Assembly: GCA_022828595.1 (NCBI GenBank)
Contig: JAKGHH010000008.1
Location: 7,367,728 to 7,431,727, forward strand
Source: Nelumbo lutea
Taxonomy: Eukaryota > Streptophyta > Magnoliopsida > Proteales > Nelumbonaceae
Direction of reading: 5' to 3'
DNA: 64,000 nt
Of the stretch, positions 27,415-37,031 are shown one piece after another (positions within the stretch are counted from its first letter, which is position 1; every line of letters starts with the position of its first letter). The notes beneath the pieces are model-generated. The model made no database searches. It was not told the origin of the DNA and saw nothing but the letters and a program-made list of their open reading frames with translations. The translations under genes and the position numbers were made by a program.

Positions 27415-27434
27415 TGGAGTATCATGTTCACCAT
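12318..27434 (-). CDS. CABIN1: CABIN1-type TPR protein, HIRA histone-chaperone complex subunit
   Basis: Plant homologue of calcineurin-binding protein 1, known as a partner of HIRA and UBN in nucleosome assembly with H3.3. Minus-strand coding exons: 27432-27434 (ATG only), 27197-27271, 25899-26018, 25769-25809, 24049-24260, 19584-21676, 18826-19041, 18059-18733, 17697-17932, 17345-17555, 17040-17195, 16735-16892, 16449-16641, 14294-14688, 13970-14150, 13622-13854, 12878-13541, 12655-12733, 12318-12562. All are GT-AG and in phase, giving 2061 aa. N-terminal TPR helices cover residues about 28-185 ([45 protein letters not shown]). Basic clusters ([33 protein letters not shown]) fit nuclear import. 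A further TPR-like unit lies near 1400-1452 ([17 protein letters not shown]). Conserved blocks [17 protein letters not shown] and [18 protein letters not shown] follow, with an acidic/Ser-rich tail. A transcript could still shift minor exon edges. Confidence 0.93.
15050..15240 (+). mobile_element. SINE-like unit in CABIN1 intron 13
   Basis: A tRNA-like head carries an A-box match (TGGCTCAGTTGG, 15064-15075) and a B-box-like GGGATCAAATCCC (15123-15135). An unrelated body and a short A-rich 3' region (AAAATAAAAAGG) follow. It lies antisense to the host gene. It is not a functional tRNA: there is no acceptor stem or anticodon arm. Flanking similarity (AAAAGGAGGTATATGA / AAAAAGGTAGATAAAG) is too weak to call a target duplication. 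Confidence 0.55.
16077..16110 (+). repeat. Uninterrupted A34 tract
   Basis: Thirty-four A residues followed by a GAAA/AGAA-rich stretch, in CABIN1 intron 13 just downstream (gene sense) of exon 13. It may be the tail of an unrecognised retroposed sequence on the plus strand (about 15880-16076). It creates artificial Lys- or Phe-rich frames on both strands. Confidence 0.7.
21960..22900 (+). repeat. Unclassified LTR-like insert with four degenerate ~70-bp repeats
   Basis: Within CABIN1 intron 5. A promoter-like CCCTATTTAAGCACC lies near 22040. It is followed by four diverged tandem units, each with an (A)CCRTCTA-like start and a TTGATTATGGTCCCTT-like end (TTGATTATGGTCCC near 22331, CTGATTATGGTTCC near 22396, TTGACTGCGGTTCC near 22471, TTGACTACAGCTTA near 22532), then a T-rich stretch. 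The layout would fit an LTR with a TATA box and R region, but no termini or coding parts were found. Confidence 0.35.
23090..23350 (+). repeat. LTR-like dispersed repeat, second site
   Basis: Shares CTACTATTTATAGTAAA then TTATTTTTAGTAATT with the block at 5640-6080 and a similar TACTATTTATGGTAA with 50392-50780. Non-coding, inside CABIN1 intron 5. Confidence 0.4.
23750..23934 (+). mobile_element. 5'-truncated LINE tail
   Basis: A block ending in a T-rich 3' untranslated-like stretch (TTGTATATTGGGGTTATTCC, then TTTTATTAATGCAAATGC) is terminated by A14. This is the look of a plant L1-type non-LTR retrotransposon 3' end. No reverse-transcriptase sequence remains. Confidence 0.45.
27381..27411. 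repeat. (GA)n microsatellite in CABIN1 intron 1
   Basis: About 16 GA units (CT in the sense of the gene). It begins about 20 bases inside the intron that follows the ATG-only exon. Confidence 0.9.
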
Positions 27435-27954
27435 TGCAAATTATATGTGTGTAACTATGCGTCTGTCAGTTAGAGTTGCAGGCCCATGTTTCGTTCGCTT
27501 CGGATTTTAGGCGAGGGAATTTTCAACTCATCGAGTCATCGCTGAATTGAGATATGCTTCTTATAGAGCGCGTCTCACACTGACCTCAAAGCAACATCCC
27601 ACATCCCACCCTGTATTGAAAACTTTTCCATGAATAATAAATATAAATACGAGAAATGTTTTCGATGTGCGGTCAAGATTCTGTGAAATCGGTATGAGGC
27701 GCGTATTGTAAGGAGCAGATACGGCATCTAAAGTAAGTGAAAAATTGGAACGATCAGACCGGAGCGGTCGGTCCCCAAAAATCCCTATTTTTTAATAAAA
27801 TTAACCTGTCATAATAGTTTCGACAATTGCTCCCCTGAACCCTTTTTTTGGTCTGCAACCTTTCCTGAACTTTGACTTCTCTTAAACCACGGTTCATATT
27901 TCACATAAATTATACAAGCTGACCCCTCTCTGTCTCTCGTTACTTTGAAATTAA
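27435..27954 (-). promoter_or_regulatory. CABIN1 5' leader and upstream region
   Basis: Some 520 bases between the CABIN1 start codon and the target duplication of a Mutator-like element. It must hold the transcription start, since exon 1 contributes only the ATG. No convincing TATA box was seen. No gene on the plus strand. Confidence 0.5.
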
Positions 27955-28038
27955 AATAATTTTGGATAAATTTTTTAAACTACTCTTATGGTTTAATAAA
28001 TTGATTGAGTATATTCTTATTGTTTAAAAATTGTTTAA

Positions 28039-28367
28039 GGGTGTGTTTGTTTTCTCTTAACTCTTATCTCTTAAGAGAAATCATTTAACCTTAAGAGAAA
28101 AATGGTTGTTTGTTTTCTCTTATCTCTTATCTCTTAAAGTTCAATCATACAACTTTTTGTTTTCTAATAATACCCCCAAAAAGACAAACATGAACTCTCA
28201 TATATGTGGTCAAAATAGATATTTGATAATTTTCAGAATTTATAATTCAGAACAACATTCTCTGCATTCAGAGTTCAGAGAAAAGAAAAGTTCACCAATA
28301 CCAATATACCTCTTAATGTAATTACTGCACTTTCAGATGTCAGACTTAAGAGCAAACGAACAAGCCC
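28039..28367. mobile_element. Tourist-like (PIF/Harbinger) MITE nested in MULE 1
   Basis: Ends GGGTGTGTTTGTTTTCTCTT and, on the other strand, GGGCTTGTTCGTTTGCTCTT, flanked by TAA on both sides (28036-28038 and 28368-28370). It is 329 bp with no coding capacity. It is younger than MULE 1, since it interrupts that element. Confidence 0.85.
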
Positions 28368-28613
28368 TAAGTCTTACTAGTATCGTTAAATATGAACAGA
28401 ATGGTTGAAATATCCATTTTACCCTTTGATTCAAATTTAAGAACAAAAATTAAATTTATCTTTTTTGTCCCTTGTTTTAAGGCATATGTGCAGGTTCACT
28501 CAACTAAATAGAACGTCCAAAAAGTAGAGACCAAGCACCATCGTCGTCACTGCAATTTCCGAACAACGGAGTTTTGGTGATAAAAAGTTTTTTATATATT
28601 TTTTTATTTAAGG

Positions 28614-29176
28614 TCACGGTGACCTTAACCAAGAAGAAATCATCAAGCCAGCCACCAAAACTGAAGCAACCGTCGAAATACAGTGATTTCTCCATATCAA
28701 AGTAATGGAAAACCACCAAAACTGAAGCAACCGCCGAAATACCAGTGACTTCTCCGGATCAAAGTAATGGAGAACGATCTCTCCAGTAATTCTTCCAGCC
28801 TCAACCGCTGAAGCCAGATCCAACAAAATACTATCCAAAGACCTCCCGATCTCTGTTAGTGCCAAAATTGCCTCCGTCTTGTTCTTGTCGCCAGACTCTC
28901 CTCCTTCTCCACCATGACCACCACCTCCTCCATGCACCACGGTTGTAGCTCCCACCATTTCCACCATTGCCACCATTTCTGCCCTGAGAAAACTAAAACC
29001 ATAGGCTCTCGACTCTGTTTCACTTGCCATGTGAACGGGAAGCTGGAGACGGTTGCGTTGGTGGCAATGGCGACAATGCAAGGGTGGTGAAAGGAGAACC
29101 ATAGGATGAACGGTGGTGATTGAGCTTTAGGAAACCAATAGAGCATGGTGGAGATCATCATGGCAGTCTCGTTCAA
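28614..29176 (-). pseudogene. Captured RETICULATA-like (DUF3411) fragment
   Basis: In the MULE 1 interior, the minus strand encodes a Gly-rich linker, then KNKTEAILALTEIGRSLDSI and LASAVEAGRITGEIV followed by HYFDPEKSL. This matches, from memory, the start of the conserved region of plastid RETICULATA-related proteins, which have a Gly-rich stretch and then EA...LAEAGRSL..LP.DLA.AI..GRIPG..V.R.FELEKS. The HYFD.EKSL...FGG segment appears twice in tandem (about 28640-28700 and 28700-28770) in different frames, so the fragment cannot encode an intact protein. A Ser-rich, transit-peptide-like region lies upstream (to 29176). Confidence 0.6.
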
Positions 29177-29841
29177 TTGGTAGTTTCGTTGTTCTTCTCA
29201 CTTGCCCAAACAGAGTTTGAGAAAGAGTAGAGAGAGAAGAGAGAGTTTGAGTTTGGTGGTGTTGTTACTTCAGTGGTTGGAGGGCAAAGAAAACAGTGGG
29301 AGAAGAAGAAGAAGATAAGAATTTGTGAACTACAAAATGCACACACACATTTGGGTTTCTTGGATCAATATTCATCATCCACTGGGTTTTTGTATCAATC
29401 GATCATTTGGGTTTTTTGGATTGAAGATGAGGGATTCAGGGAGAGTGAACAGAGCGTGGTAGAGATCGCCATGGCCATCGTAGTTTCATTGTGTCTGGTC
29501 TGTAGATGCCGGTGTCAATGCCGAAGATAACCAAGTTGAGCATGTTCCCTCCCTCTCGAGTTGATCACAAAGAATCATAAAAGGGTACTTAGGCATAATC
29601 GTCTCTCCCAAATGAAAAGGGCATTTTTGAACATAAAAGGGTAAGCTGGGTACTTTTGAAAGTTATAATAGTCACGTGATGGTACATGTGAATAGTTTAT
29701 GACGAAATATTAACGATAAGGGAAGTATTAGTCAATTGTCAAAAACAGTAGGAGCACCTTAGACAAATTTCAAACAGTAGGGTATACTTAGTCAATTTGC
29801 TAAACCATAAGGGTGGTTTAAGAAATTTACCCAATAATTTT

Positions 29842-30231
29842 TTTTAGGCTCTGAAAAGATAAAGATAATTCGAATTAGAACAATTCTCCAACATCTAAAA
29901 TTACAAAACTCATTATTTTACCCTTAAAAATAGACTATTTTATTATATAAAAAATAATGAAAAATATTAAATAAAAAATACTACCATTAAGTATTATTAA
30001 TTATTTAATAATAATATTATTATTATTATTAAATAATATGTTAATAATATAAAATAATATTGTAACATCTTCCGGTCAATGGGGAATGGAGGTTCCATTA
30101 ATGCCTAATGGATCCATAAATCACAGGGTTGTGTGGATTCAAACCTAAATTCTATAAAATACTTAAATATCATAAAAAATATTTAACATTATTATAAATA
30201 TCTAATAACGGTGATTGGTTATGTAAAATAC
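29842..30231. other. AT-rich spacer
   Basis: TTATTA/AATAAT-rich DNA, no gene. Confidence 0.6.
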
Positions 30232-30234
30232 TTA

Positions 30235-30672
30235 GGGGGTGTTCTTTTTCTAGATTTCGAGAGGGGGAAAGTTGGTCAATGGGATTTTTATTCTCATTGA
30301 CCAAAAATCTCATATTCTTTTTTCAGATTTATGTGGGGACCAAGGAAAGTTTATTTTCCTGAGTATCATTTACCTAGGTAAGTGGTACTCATCTCCTAGG
30401 TGGGTAAATAACTTTTCCACCTTGGGGAAAAGTTGTCAACACTTGAATGAGACAAAAAATGCCCCTTGTAATAATGGATTATTATGGCTAAAATGGCCAT
30501 TGTCTTGTTTGCATGGGAAATAAAAGAACATGGGTAAATGCACTTACCTGGATAATTATTTCCCAAGAAAGAGTTACCCGGGTAAGTGCATTTACCTGGG
30601 TAAATAATTTAAGAGTTACCCGGGTAAGTGCATTTACCTGGGTAAATAATTTACCAAAAAGCGAACGAGGCC
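30235..30672. mobile_element. Tourist-like MITE with internal tandem palindromes
   Basis: Ends GGGGGTGTTCTTTTTC and, on the other strand, GGCCTCGTTCGCTTTTTGG, with TTA duplicated at 30232-30234 and 30673-30675. Inside, a 41-bp unit starting GAGTTACCCGGGTAAGTGCA is present twice with period 42 (30571 and 30613). It pairs with an inverted GGGTAAATGCACTTACC at about 30534, giving several strong hairpins. Confidence 0.8.
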
Positions 30673-31150
30673 TTAAATTTTTACATGGACAACATTTATC
30701 AATCATTAGTGATGATTTAATTGAAATCTACCATAAGGTGAGTTTTGAATAATAAAACTCATGACTCCCTACACCTAAAGTTTTGAAAAGTCATGATGAA
30801 CTTAAGAGACAACACCATTAAAAGAAATTTGGAAGCTACTCAAATGAACAATGTATGCCCAGTTCGTTCCATGGAGGAAGAATGAGTGCAAAACATTGTT
30901 TGAATGTGAAATAGTTTACTTGGTGTGAGTTGGGTCCCATTTGAGTATCAAAAAGAAGTCATTGTAAGAATGGCTGGTTGAGTGGAGGTTGACAATCATG
31001 GTGATAGTAGATAAATCTTTGTTGGTATATAGAGTCATCCTCACATGGAATATTTGCTCCATTCAAGAAGAATGCAAAATACAAATATCGAGTGCATTTT
31101 GGTCCATGCAAATGCAAAGTTGGTTTGTTTTGCATCGATAAATTTATTTT

Positions 31151-31537
31151 GGCTTTGTTTATTTGTGATACAAGCGTCGAATTGTAATATTTATGCACCT
31201 CAGTTTGGATTTGTGAGTGTTTGTTTGACATGCAGAAATGCAATGAGTAAAATGTCAAAAATGTGTTTTCTGACAGCTTTGTGTGGTGAAGAGAGAGCAT
31301 TATTATACCCATTTTTTTGATACATTTTTGTATTCTTCTAATAATTGGTACATTTGACCAAAAGTTTAAGGCATTTAATGATGGGCCCCACACTTTGCAT
31401 CAATTTCAAACAAACAAGAAGAATGCAAAAAAAAAAAAAAAACATGTTACAATGTGAATCCACTTTGCATATTGAACGAGAAAGAGGTTATTTATGCAAA
31501 GTACATATTTGTGTTTGCATGGCAACCAAACACAACC
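31151..31537 (+). mobile_element. MITE, left member of an inverted pair
   Basis: Starts GGCTTTGTTTATTTGTGATA and ends (other strand) GGTTGTGTTTGGTTGCCATG. The interior (GGATTTGTGAGTGTTTGTTT, GAAGAGAGAGCATTATTATA) is matched in reverse by 31623-31990. It resembles Tourist-type MITEs, but a clean three-base duplication is not visible. Confidence 0.55.
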
Positions 31538-31622
31538 ATTATTGCTAAATGATGTTTAGTTGTGATTGGTGCCAATACAAATCCCAATACTAGAATACAT
31601 CCTTTTAACATTGATCAACTTT

Positions 31623-31990
31623 GGGTTGCGTTTGTTTGCAATGCAAACATAAATATTTACTTTGCATAAATACCCTTTTTTTCGGTTAAAGGATGCAAAG
31701 TGGGTTCTCAATTCTAACTTGCTTTTGTTCTCTTCATGTTTGTTTTAAATCGATGCAAAAAGGTTGTACAGTGGTCTCTCTCCCTTTCGATCAACCCGAG
31801 ATTCAAAAATACAAATTTATACCTAAGAAATAGGTACAATAATGCACTCTCTTCACGCAATAAAATGTCAGACCAACATTTTTCCTCTCTTAATCGTTGC
31901 ACTTTTGTATTTCAAACAAACACTCACAAATCTGAACCAGGGTGAATAAATACCCCAATTTTGCATTCGTATCACAAAAAAAATGCAGCC
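31623..31990 (-). mobile_element. MITE, right member of an inverted pair
   Basis: Inverted copy of the 31151-31537 family. It starts GGGTTGCGTTTGTTTGCAAT and ends (other strand) GGCTGCATTTTTTTTGTGAT. It shares AGATTTGTGAGTGTTTGTTT and GAAGAGAGTGCATTATTGTA read on the minus strand. The two copies are 85 bases apart and could form a long hairpin transcript. Confidence 0.55.
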
Positions 31991-32595
31991 TTAGTGCGAA
32001 GTTTACATCTGTTTTTGGATACAAACTTTACTATCATTGTTAATACACAGATGGATTTTTGTCAAACACTAATAAAACTAAACCAAAATACATATATTCA
32101 AAAATGAGTATTTGCACTCTTTGCAAAGGGAATCCCATGGAAGTGTTTGAGCAAAAATGAATTAACTTAATAAGTACCAACATCATGGTTCAGGCGCAAA
32201 TAATGAGGTCATCAAGTATTGGATGATCGAGAGTGATGAAGATTCCAGGCATTATGTTGTCTATAATGAAACAACTACAGAAAGAAGGTGGACGGTGGGC
32301 CAACCCAAAAATGGAGCTTATAAAATAAATATTGACGGTGCAATAAGAGAGAATTGTTTCCGAGCAGAGATTGTCAAAGAGAAACCACGAGGGCTCCCAT
32401 TACCTCTGAAAGTCCAAACTCTATCCCCCGTGTTCTGCAGCTGAGGTAGAAGTAATGCCCATTACCTCTGTAAAACCATTGCTATATATTGACGGTATCA
32501 GAGGTGACGATTATTGAAAAGTGAAAACAATGGAAAGCAAATTGTCTAGCTATATATATCTGCCAAATCTTGGTGAAGTTGCATAGGAGATCTAA

Positions 32596-33115
32596 GGCTC
32601 CATTTGATTCATGGGATGGGTCTTTTTTCTCTCACTTGTTTCGAGAAAAATAGGGGGATGGAATGAGAAAAAAGTGGGATGCGAGATCTCAAAATTATGG
32701 AATCGGAGTCGCATCAAAATTGTACGACCCCGGTGGAAAAACTTGAGAAAATTTGAATTTCTTCATCTTCATCCTCTGCCCCGCGCTGCTGCACCACCAT
32801 TGCTGCTGGTAACCACCATCGCTGCTAATAACCACCGTTGAATATGTTTCCACCATGGTAGAATCCAGATCGACGCAAACACAGATCAGAGATTTTCTGC
32901 CATGGTAGAACTTAGATCTGGGTCTGCAAACACAGATCGGAACTTCAATTCAGTCATGGAGTTCTCTCTCTCCCTCCATCTTTCTCTTCTCTCTTCTCTC
33001 TCGTAACAGTGTTTTCCTATTATTTTCCCATATATAAAACCAAATAATAAAAAGATAATTTTTTACACTTTTTCATCCCATCCCACTCAAATCTTTTCAC
33101 AAACCAAATAGAGCC
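32596..33115. mobile_element. Tourist-like MITE (520 bp)
   Basis: Ends GGCTCCATTTGATTCATGGG and, on the other strand, GGCTCTATTTGGTTTGTGAA, each followed inward by a GGGATGGG motif. TAA is duplicated at 32593-32595 and 33116-33118. Interior frames are not credible as genes. Confidence 0.85.
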
Positions 33116-35063
33116 TAAGTGTGTAATTGGAGATTGCTTAATTAGCACCGAACCAATGACTCAAGCGAAGTCACCTCATGATAGGTTAAATTGGGTAGTT
33201 GGAAGCAATGTTTTAACCAGCAGTACAGTTGAAAATGGTTGATTGAACCGATCAATCCGTTAGCTGGTTAGTTGAAACTGGTTGCCAAATTTTTTGACCC
33301 AGTTATGAGTTATACACTAGACATTAGCTCTCCTTGATTTTTATTAACTTTTAGTCATCTCTAGCTACCATTAACAATAATAATTCTCATTTATTAATAT
33401 TTAAACACGTTTATGATTTTGTAAATTTTCTGTATTTTTTTCTATTTCTTTTATTTTATTTTCAATTTAATTTACGGTATTATGAATTGACCCATTTGAT
33501 CTAACGGATGAACTATGAATTAGTGAACCCACGAAGAAAATTCGTCGATGAATTTACTATTGAATTTGCGATTTTGGATGTTGAAAAGGAAAAAGAAAAT
33601 CAAATAACTCAACAACTGAAGGATCTTATTGGGACAAATTTAGGAAAAAGTGCTTCAGTACCACTGAAGGATCTTATTGGGACAAATGAAAAGATCGGTT
33701 TGATCAATTGTGTCAATGCAAATCATTTGAGAGTTGGGACGAAGTCATATTGGGCCCACAAGGTGGGCTCAGGTTCCAAGCAATACCTTCGGCTAAGATA
33801 ATACCATTAACAGCAGCCTGATCCATTCATTCATCTAATCAGAGAGTTATACCTTTTCTTTGTTTTCTCCTAATTATTTAATTTTAGGAATTTATACTAG
33901 TACCCGTGTGATGTATGGACTTTATTTATAAATAAAATTGAAAATGGAGCTCTATGACATTTTCAATTATGTGGTGTTTATCTAAATTCAATTCAAGTAT
34001 TATATTTTGTGGTTATGTCTAGTTTATCCATTCACAATTTAAGGTGTACTTTAGTGAGACTGGTCAATTTCCTATTCTCTAAATAAATTTGAAAAAGATT
34101 TTTTTTATTAATTTTTATTGTTTTATTATTATTTCTAGGTAAAATTATAAAAAAAAAAGCTAACATCAGCTTAAAACAATTCTATAAACCACCATTGTGT
34201 TTTGACCCTAACAAAGGCCTCTCCTATAGTTTTGAGAAGAAAAGTGCAAATACATTGAAGTCTTATCATTATTAATGCATTATCATATATAATTTAAAGT
34301 TTCAACCTTACCCTTTACTAATTTATTTTTCTATATAACTTTCAAAGAATAATTCTCCTTACTCTTCTTGGACAAAATAAGGTAAAAAAGGCTGAAGTGA
34401 AGTAGAATTAATGCATTACATCAACATTTTTTATTTTGAATGCTAGCGAAAGGAAGGCATTTGCATTTTTTTTTTTCAAAACAATAGGGAAGGTTTTGTT
34501 AAGGTCAAAACACTGGGGAGCTTCATAGGAAAGTTAGAAAACCCAAAGAGGTTTTTATAATTTTCCTTATTTTTAAATGGAACTAAAATTGATTTTAAAA
34601 TAGTTAAACTATATTTAAAATTAATATTTTTATTAATTTTTAAAATTAGTAAATTGAATTTTTAAGTATATTAATTTTTTATTAAATTTAAATTCTTATG
34701 AAATTTATATAAATTTTTATTTTTGGTGGAACTTAAGTTGGTTTTAAATTAATAAAATTTAATTATAAAACTAATAATTTCTTGATAATTTTGTATTATT
34801 TTTATAATAATTTTAAATTGATATTAGTTTTTTATTTATCTTATTCCTTATATTTATTAATAAAAATATTTTTATCAATAACAATAATTACTAATTATTT
34901 TTATTATGGTTGATTAATTTTTATTATTTTCAAATGGAATATAAATGGATTATAATTTTGAATGGAAGTAGATTATTTAGTGTAATAATATATCATTGAA
35001 TATTTCAATTTCAATATAATTAATCTTTACTAATAATTGTAGTTTAATGTAAATATAACTAAT

Positions 35064-35087
35064 GATATATATATATATATATATATA
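35064..35087. repeat. (TA)n microsatellite
   Basis: About 12 TA units in AT-rich spacer. Confidence 0.9.
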
Positions 35088-35206
35088 ATGCAAATATAAT
35101 TAATGTATTGTATGTAACTGAAATGAATATTAGTGGCATGAGTTATTGAATGAGAGAGTTAACGGCATAATTAATGAGGAGATATTATTAAAAGAGTTAA
35201 TGGAAA

Positions 35207-35210
<4 letters not shown>

Positions 35211-35271
<61 letters not shown>
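35211..35271. repeat. (GA)n microsatellite
   Basis: About 30 uninterrupted GA units followed by GGGGAGGGAGGGAGAGAG. The longest simple repeat in the window. Confidence 0.95.
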
Positions 35272-35274
<3 letters not shown>

Positions 35275-35555
35275 AGGGAGGGAGAGAGTTAATGATGTAT
35301 TAATGAGGAGTATTAAACTTTTTAAAGGTGATTGATCACTTGAATTATTTTACTCAATTTTAAAATAAAAAAAAAAGATAAATAACTTTGAGAATAAGCC
35401 ACAAAACATAAAAGTGCCAAATTGGCACATTCCCTTTTAGTATATGTATAGATAAAATATAAATCATGTTGTAACCATTGAATTGGATCTCAAAAGAAAA
35501 ATTATTGGGTGGAATCCAATGTTGGGTTGGCCCACCAAGGTTAGGATCTATCTTC

Positions 35556-35768
35556 ACCAATGTTCAAAGTATCAACATGTATCATGATGATGGCTTCCCG
35601 ATACGCCCCTCCAAGGGTTGTATCGGGTCAGACCATGGTTTAGAGGGTAGCCAGGCCTTAAATCGACCCCTCTTAATCAATTTTGAAAAAAAATAAATAA
35701 AACTTAAAAAAAGTACCGATATAGGCCGATATGCCCTACCGGCCTGTGTCGATACTTTGAACCTCGAC
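35556..35768. mobile_element. TIR element of the CCAAGGTTCAAAGTATCG family, copy 2
   Basis: Left CCAATGTTCAAAGTATCAAC and right (other strand) GAGGTTCAAAGTATCGACAC enclose about 210 bp with CGATACG, ACCGATATAGG and GATATGCCC words. Same family as 11888-12090. Confidence 0.55.
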
Positions 35769-35815
35769 ATCCACCTACTAAAATCAACTCTTAAGTCTTA
35801 AATGTCAATTATTAT

Positions 35816-36120
35816 TAGACCTGTTCATGGGTCGGGTAGCCCAACAGGTTTGGCCCAGCCTGGCTCGATCTAAGTTAGGCTTGGATAGGATTTCAGGCCC
35901 ATAGGCTCGGGTCAAGCCTAAAATATCGGGCCCGACCTTTCTTTGGGTCAGGCTCAGGCTTTCTCAAAAAATCCTGGCTCGAGCCCAAGCTTGACTTGAT
36001 AATGTATTATATAATAAAAAGTATATTTTATATAATAAAAAAACATATATATAATATTTTTCTTCTCTTTTTTCAAATAATAATGAGATCTTTCATTATT
36101 TTTTTTAAGGTTTTGAGGTC
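35816..36120. mobile_element. hAT-type MITE copy, right end lost
   Basis: Starts TAGACCTGTTCATGGGTCGG and runs collinear with the intact copy at 55590-56075 (GGCTCGGGTC, CTCAAAAAATCCTGGC, then AT-rich). No matching CCCATGAAC... end is found before the sequence changes, so it is truncated. Confidence 0.6.
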
Positions 36121-36355
36121 TTTTAGTATAAATAAAAGACCTACCATCTAGATGATGTTTAGATTACATAATAATTTAGTTAATATTCATTGATTAAAAT
36201 CAAGGTTCAAAGTATTGATGCATATTGTATTGCATTATATGTATTGTATGAATATTTAAGGTCACGGAAACTATAGATAATAAGAGTTGGGGCATTTTTA
36301 TAATTTCAAATATTAATAAGGTCATACCATCCTAAAATGCCTATCTTACAATCAT

Positions 36356-36412
36356 TAAGCCTTGTCTCAATTATATGGAGTCGATCAGCTTATCTATATA
36401 GATCCTATTTCG
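36356..36412 (+). repeat. Dispersed plant repeat, second copy
   Basis: GCCTTGTCTCAATTATATGG then AGTCGATCAGC; diverged copy of the motif at 6965-7020. Confidence 0.4.
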
Positions 36413-36469
36413 CGAGTCTATTTTCTTGGGTGCTATGTCCATTTTTTGTTTATTTCCACTTAAATTCTT

Positions 36470-37031
36470 TTTTGTTTATATTTTGTGATATTTAAAAGAG
36501 TTCCACTATGATGCTGGAAAGACATGATAAGGAAAAAATAAAAATTTATAACCAATCAACCCATATCATAAAAAATGATAATGAGAGTTTTCATAAGGGA
36601 TTTTGATTGGTAAAACCTCGCCAATATCATGTCTTTTCAACATTATATTTCTCAAAGATAAAAGTCAATTTAATACTTTTATTAATGAATTGAAAAAACC
36701 AAAAAAATAAAAAATATAACTAACTACTTTTTTCATTTTACTGCATTTTTATACAGATTGAGAAAAAGAGCCTAAAAAAAGATTAAAGAAAAGGAGAAAG
36801 AAAATAACTTTCAAGGCTTAGTATGTACCTCGAAGGCTCCAATGCCCATCTCCTTTCAATTGGAGTTGGGATCACCTGCCAATAAAATAAATTCCAACTT
36901 CCAACCCTCTACCAATATGATTTTACACCACACATCTCATACATAACAGGCCCCACTTCTATGGTGTAACCCAATCTCATTGTGAGATGTAACATTTTGT
37001 TGGAAAAACATCTCAATTCCTTCATTATAAG
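36470..37031 (+). repeat. 0.56-kb direct repeat, left copy
   Basis: Collinear along its whole length with 38899-39452, including TTTAAAAGAGTTCCACTATG, CCTCGCCAATATCATGTCTT and TTCAATTCCTTCATT. It contains an internal hairpin around GACATGATA/TATCATGTC. Non-coding. The two copies bracket MULE 2. Confidence 0.85.

Larger units (their letters stand above)
27964..29832. mobile_element. Pack-MULE-like Mutator element 1
   Basis: The terminal inverted repeats are about 70 bp. Left starts GGATAAATTTTTTAAACTAC and the right, on the other strand, GGGTAAATTTCTTAAACCAC; both continue with CTTATGGTTTA and AAATTGA. The 9-bp direct repeat AATAATTTT is exact at 27955-27963 and 29833-29841. Long TIRs plus a 9-bp duplication are diagnostic of Mutator-like elements. 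There is no transposase. The interior holds a RETICULATA-like fragment on the minus strand, and a Tourist-like MITE (28039-28367) has inserted into the left TIR region. The same terminal family recurs at 37032-38890 and 60796-64000. Confidence 0.88.
33119..35555. other. Gene-free AT-rich spacer
   Basis: No gene recognised. A 97-codon plus frame (33508-33801) contains a 48-bp direct duplication (CTGAAGGATCTTATTGGGAC at 33615 and 33663) and matches nothing I know. From about 34550 to 35060 the sequence is almost pure AT. Confidence 0.5.

Noticed and set aside
28614..29176. Intact host RETICULATA gene
   Set aside because: Only the start of the conserved region is present, part of it duplicated out of frame, and it lies wholly within MULE TIRs.
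30488..30752. Frames with repeated TRVSAFTWVNNL / LFTQVNALTRVTL peptides
   Set aside because: The peptide repeat only reflects the 42-bp DNA repeat inside a Tourist-like MITE.
33508..33801. 97-codon plus frame resembling a ribosomal-type tail (HKVGSGSKQ)
   Set aside because: The resemblance is a few residues only, the frame contains a recent 48-bp duplication, and no supporting exons exist.
35211..35271. GAGA-type regulatory element
   Set aside because: The GA run is far from any gene and is best read as a microsatellite.
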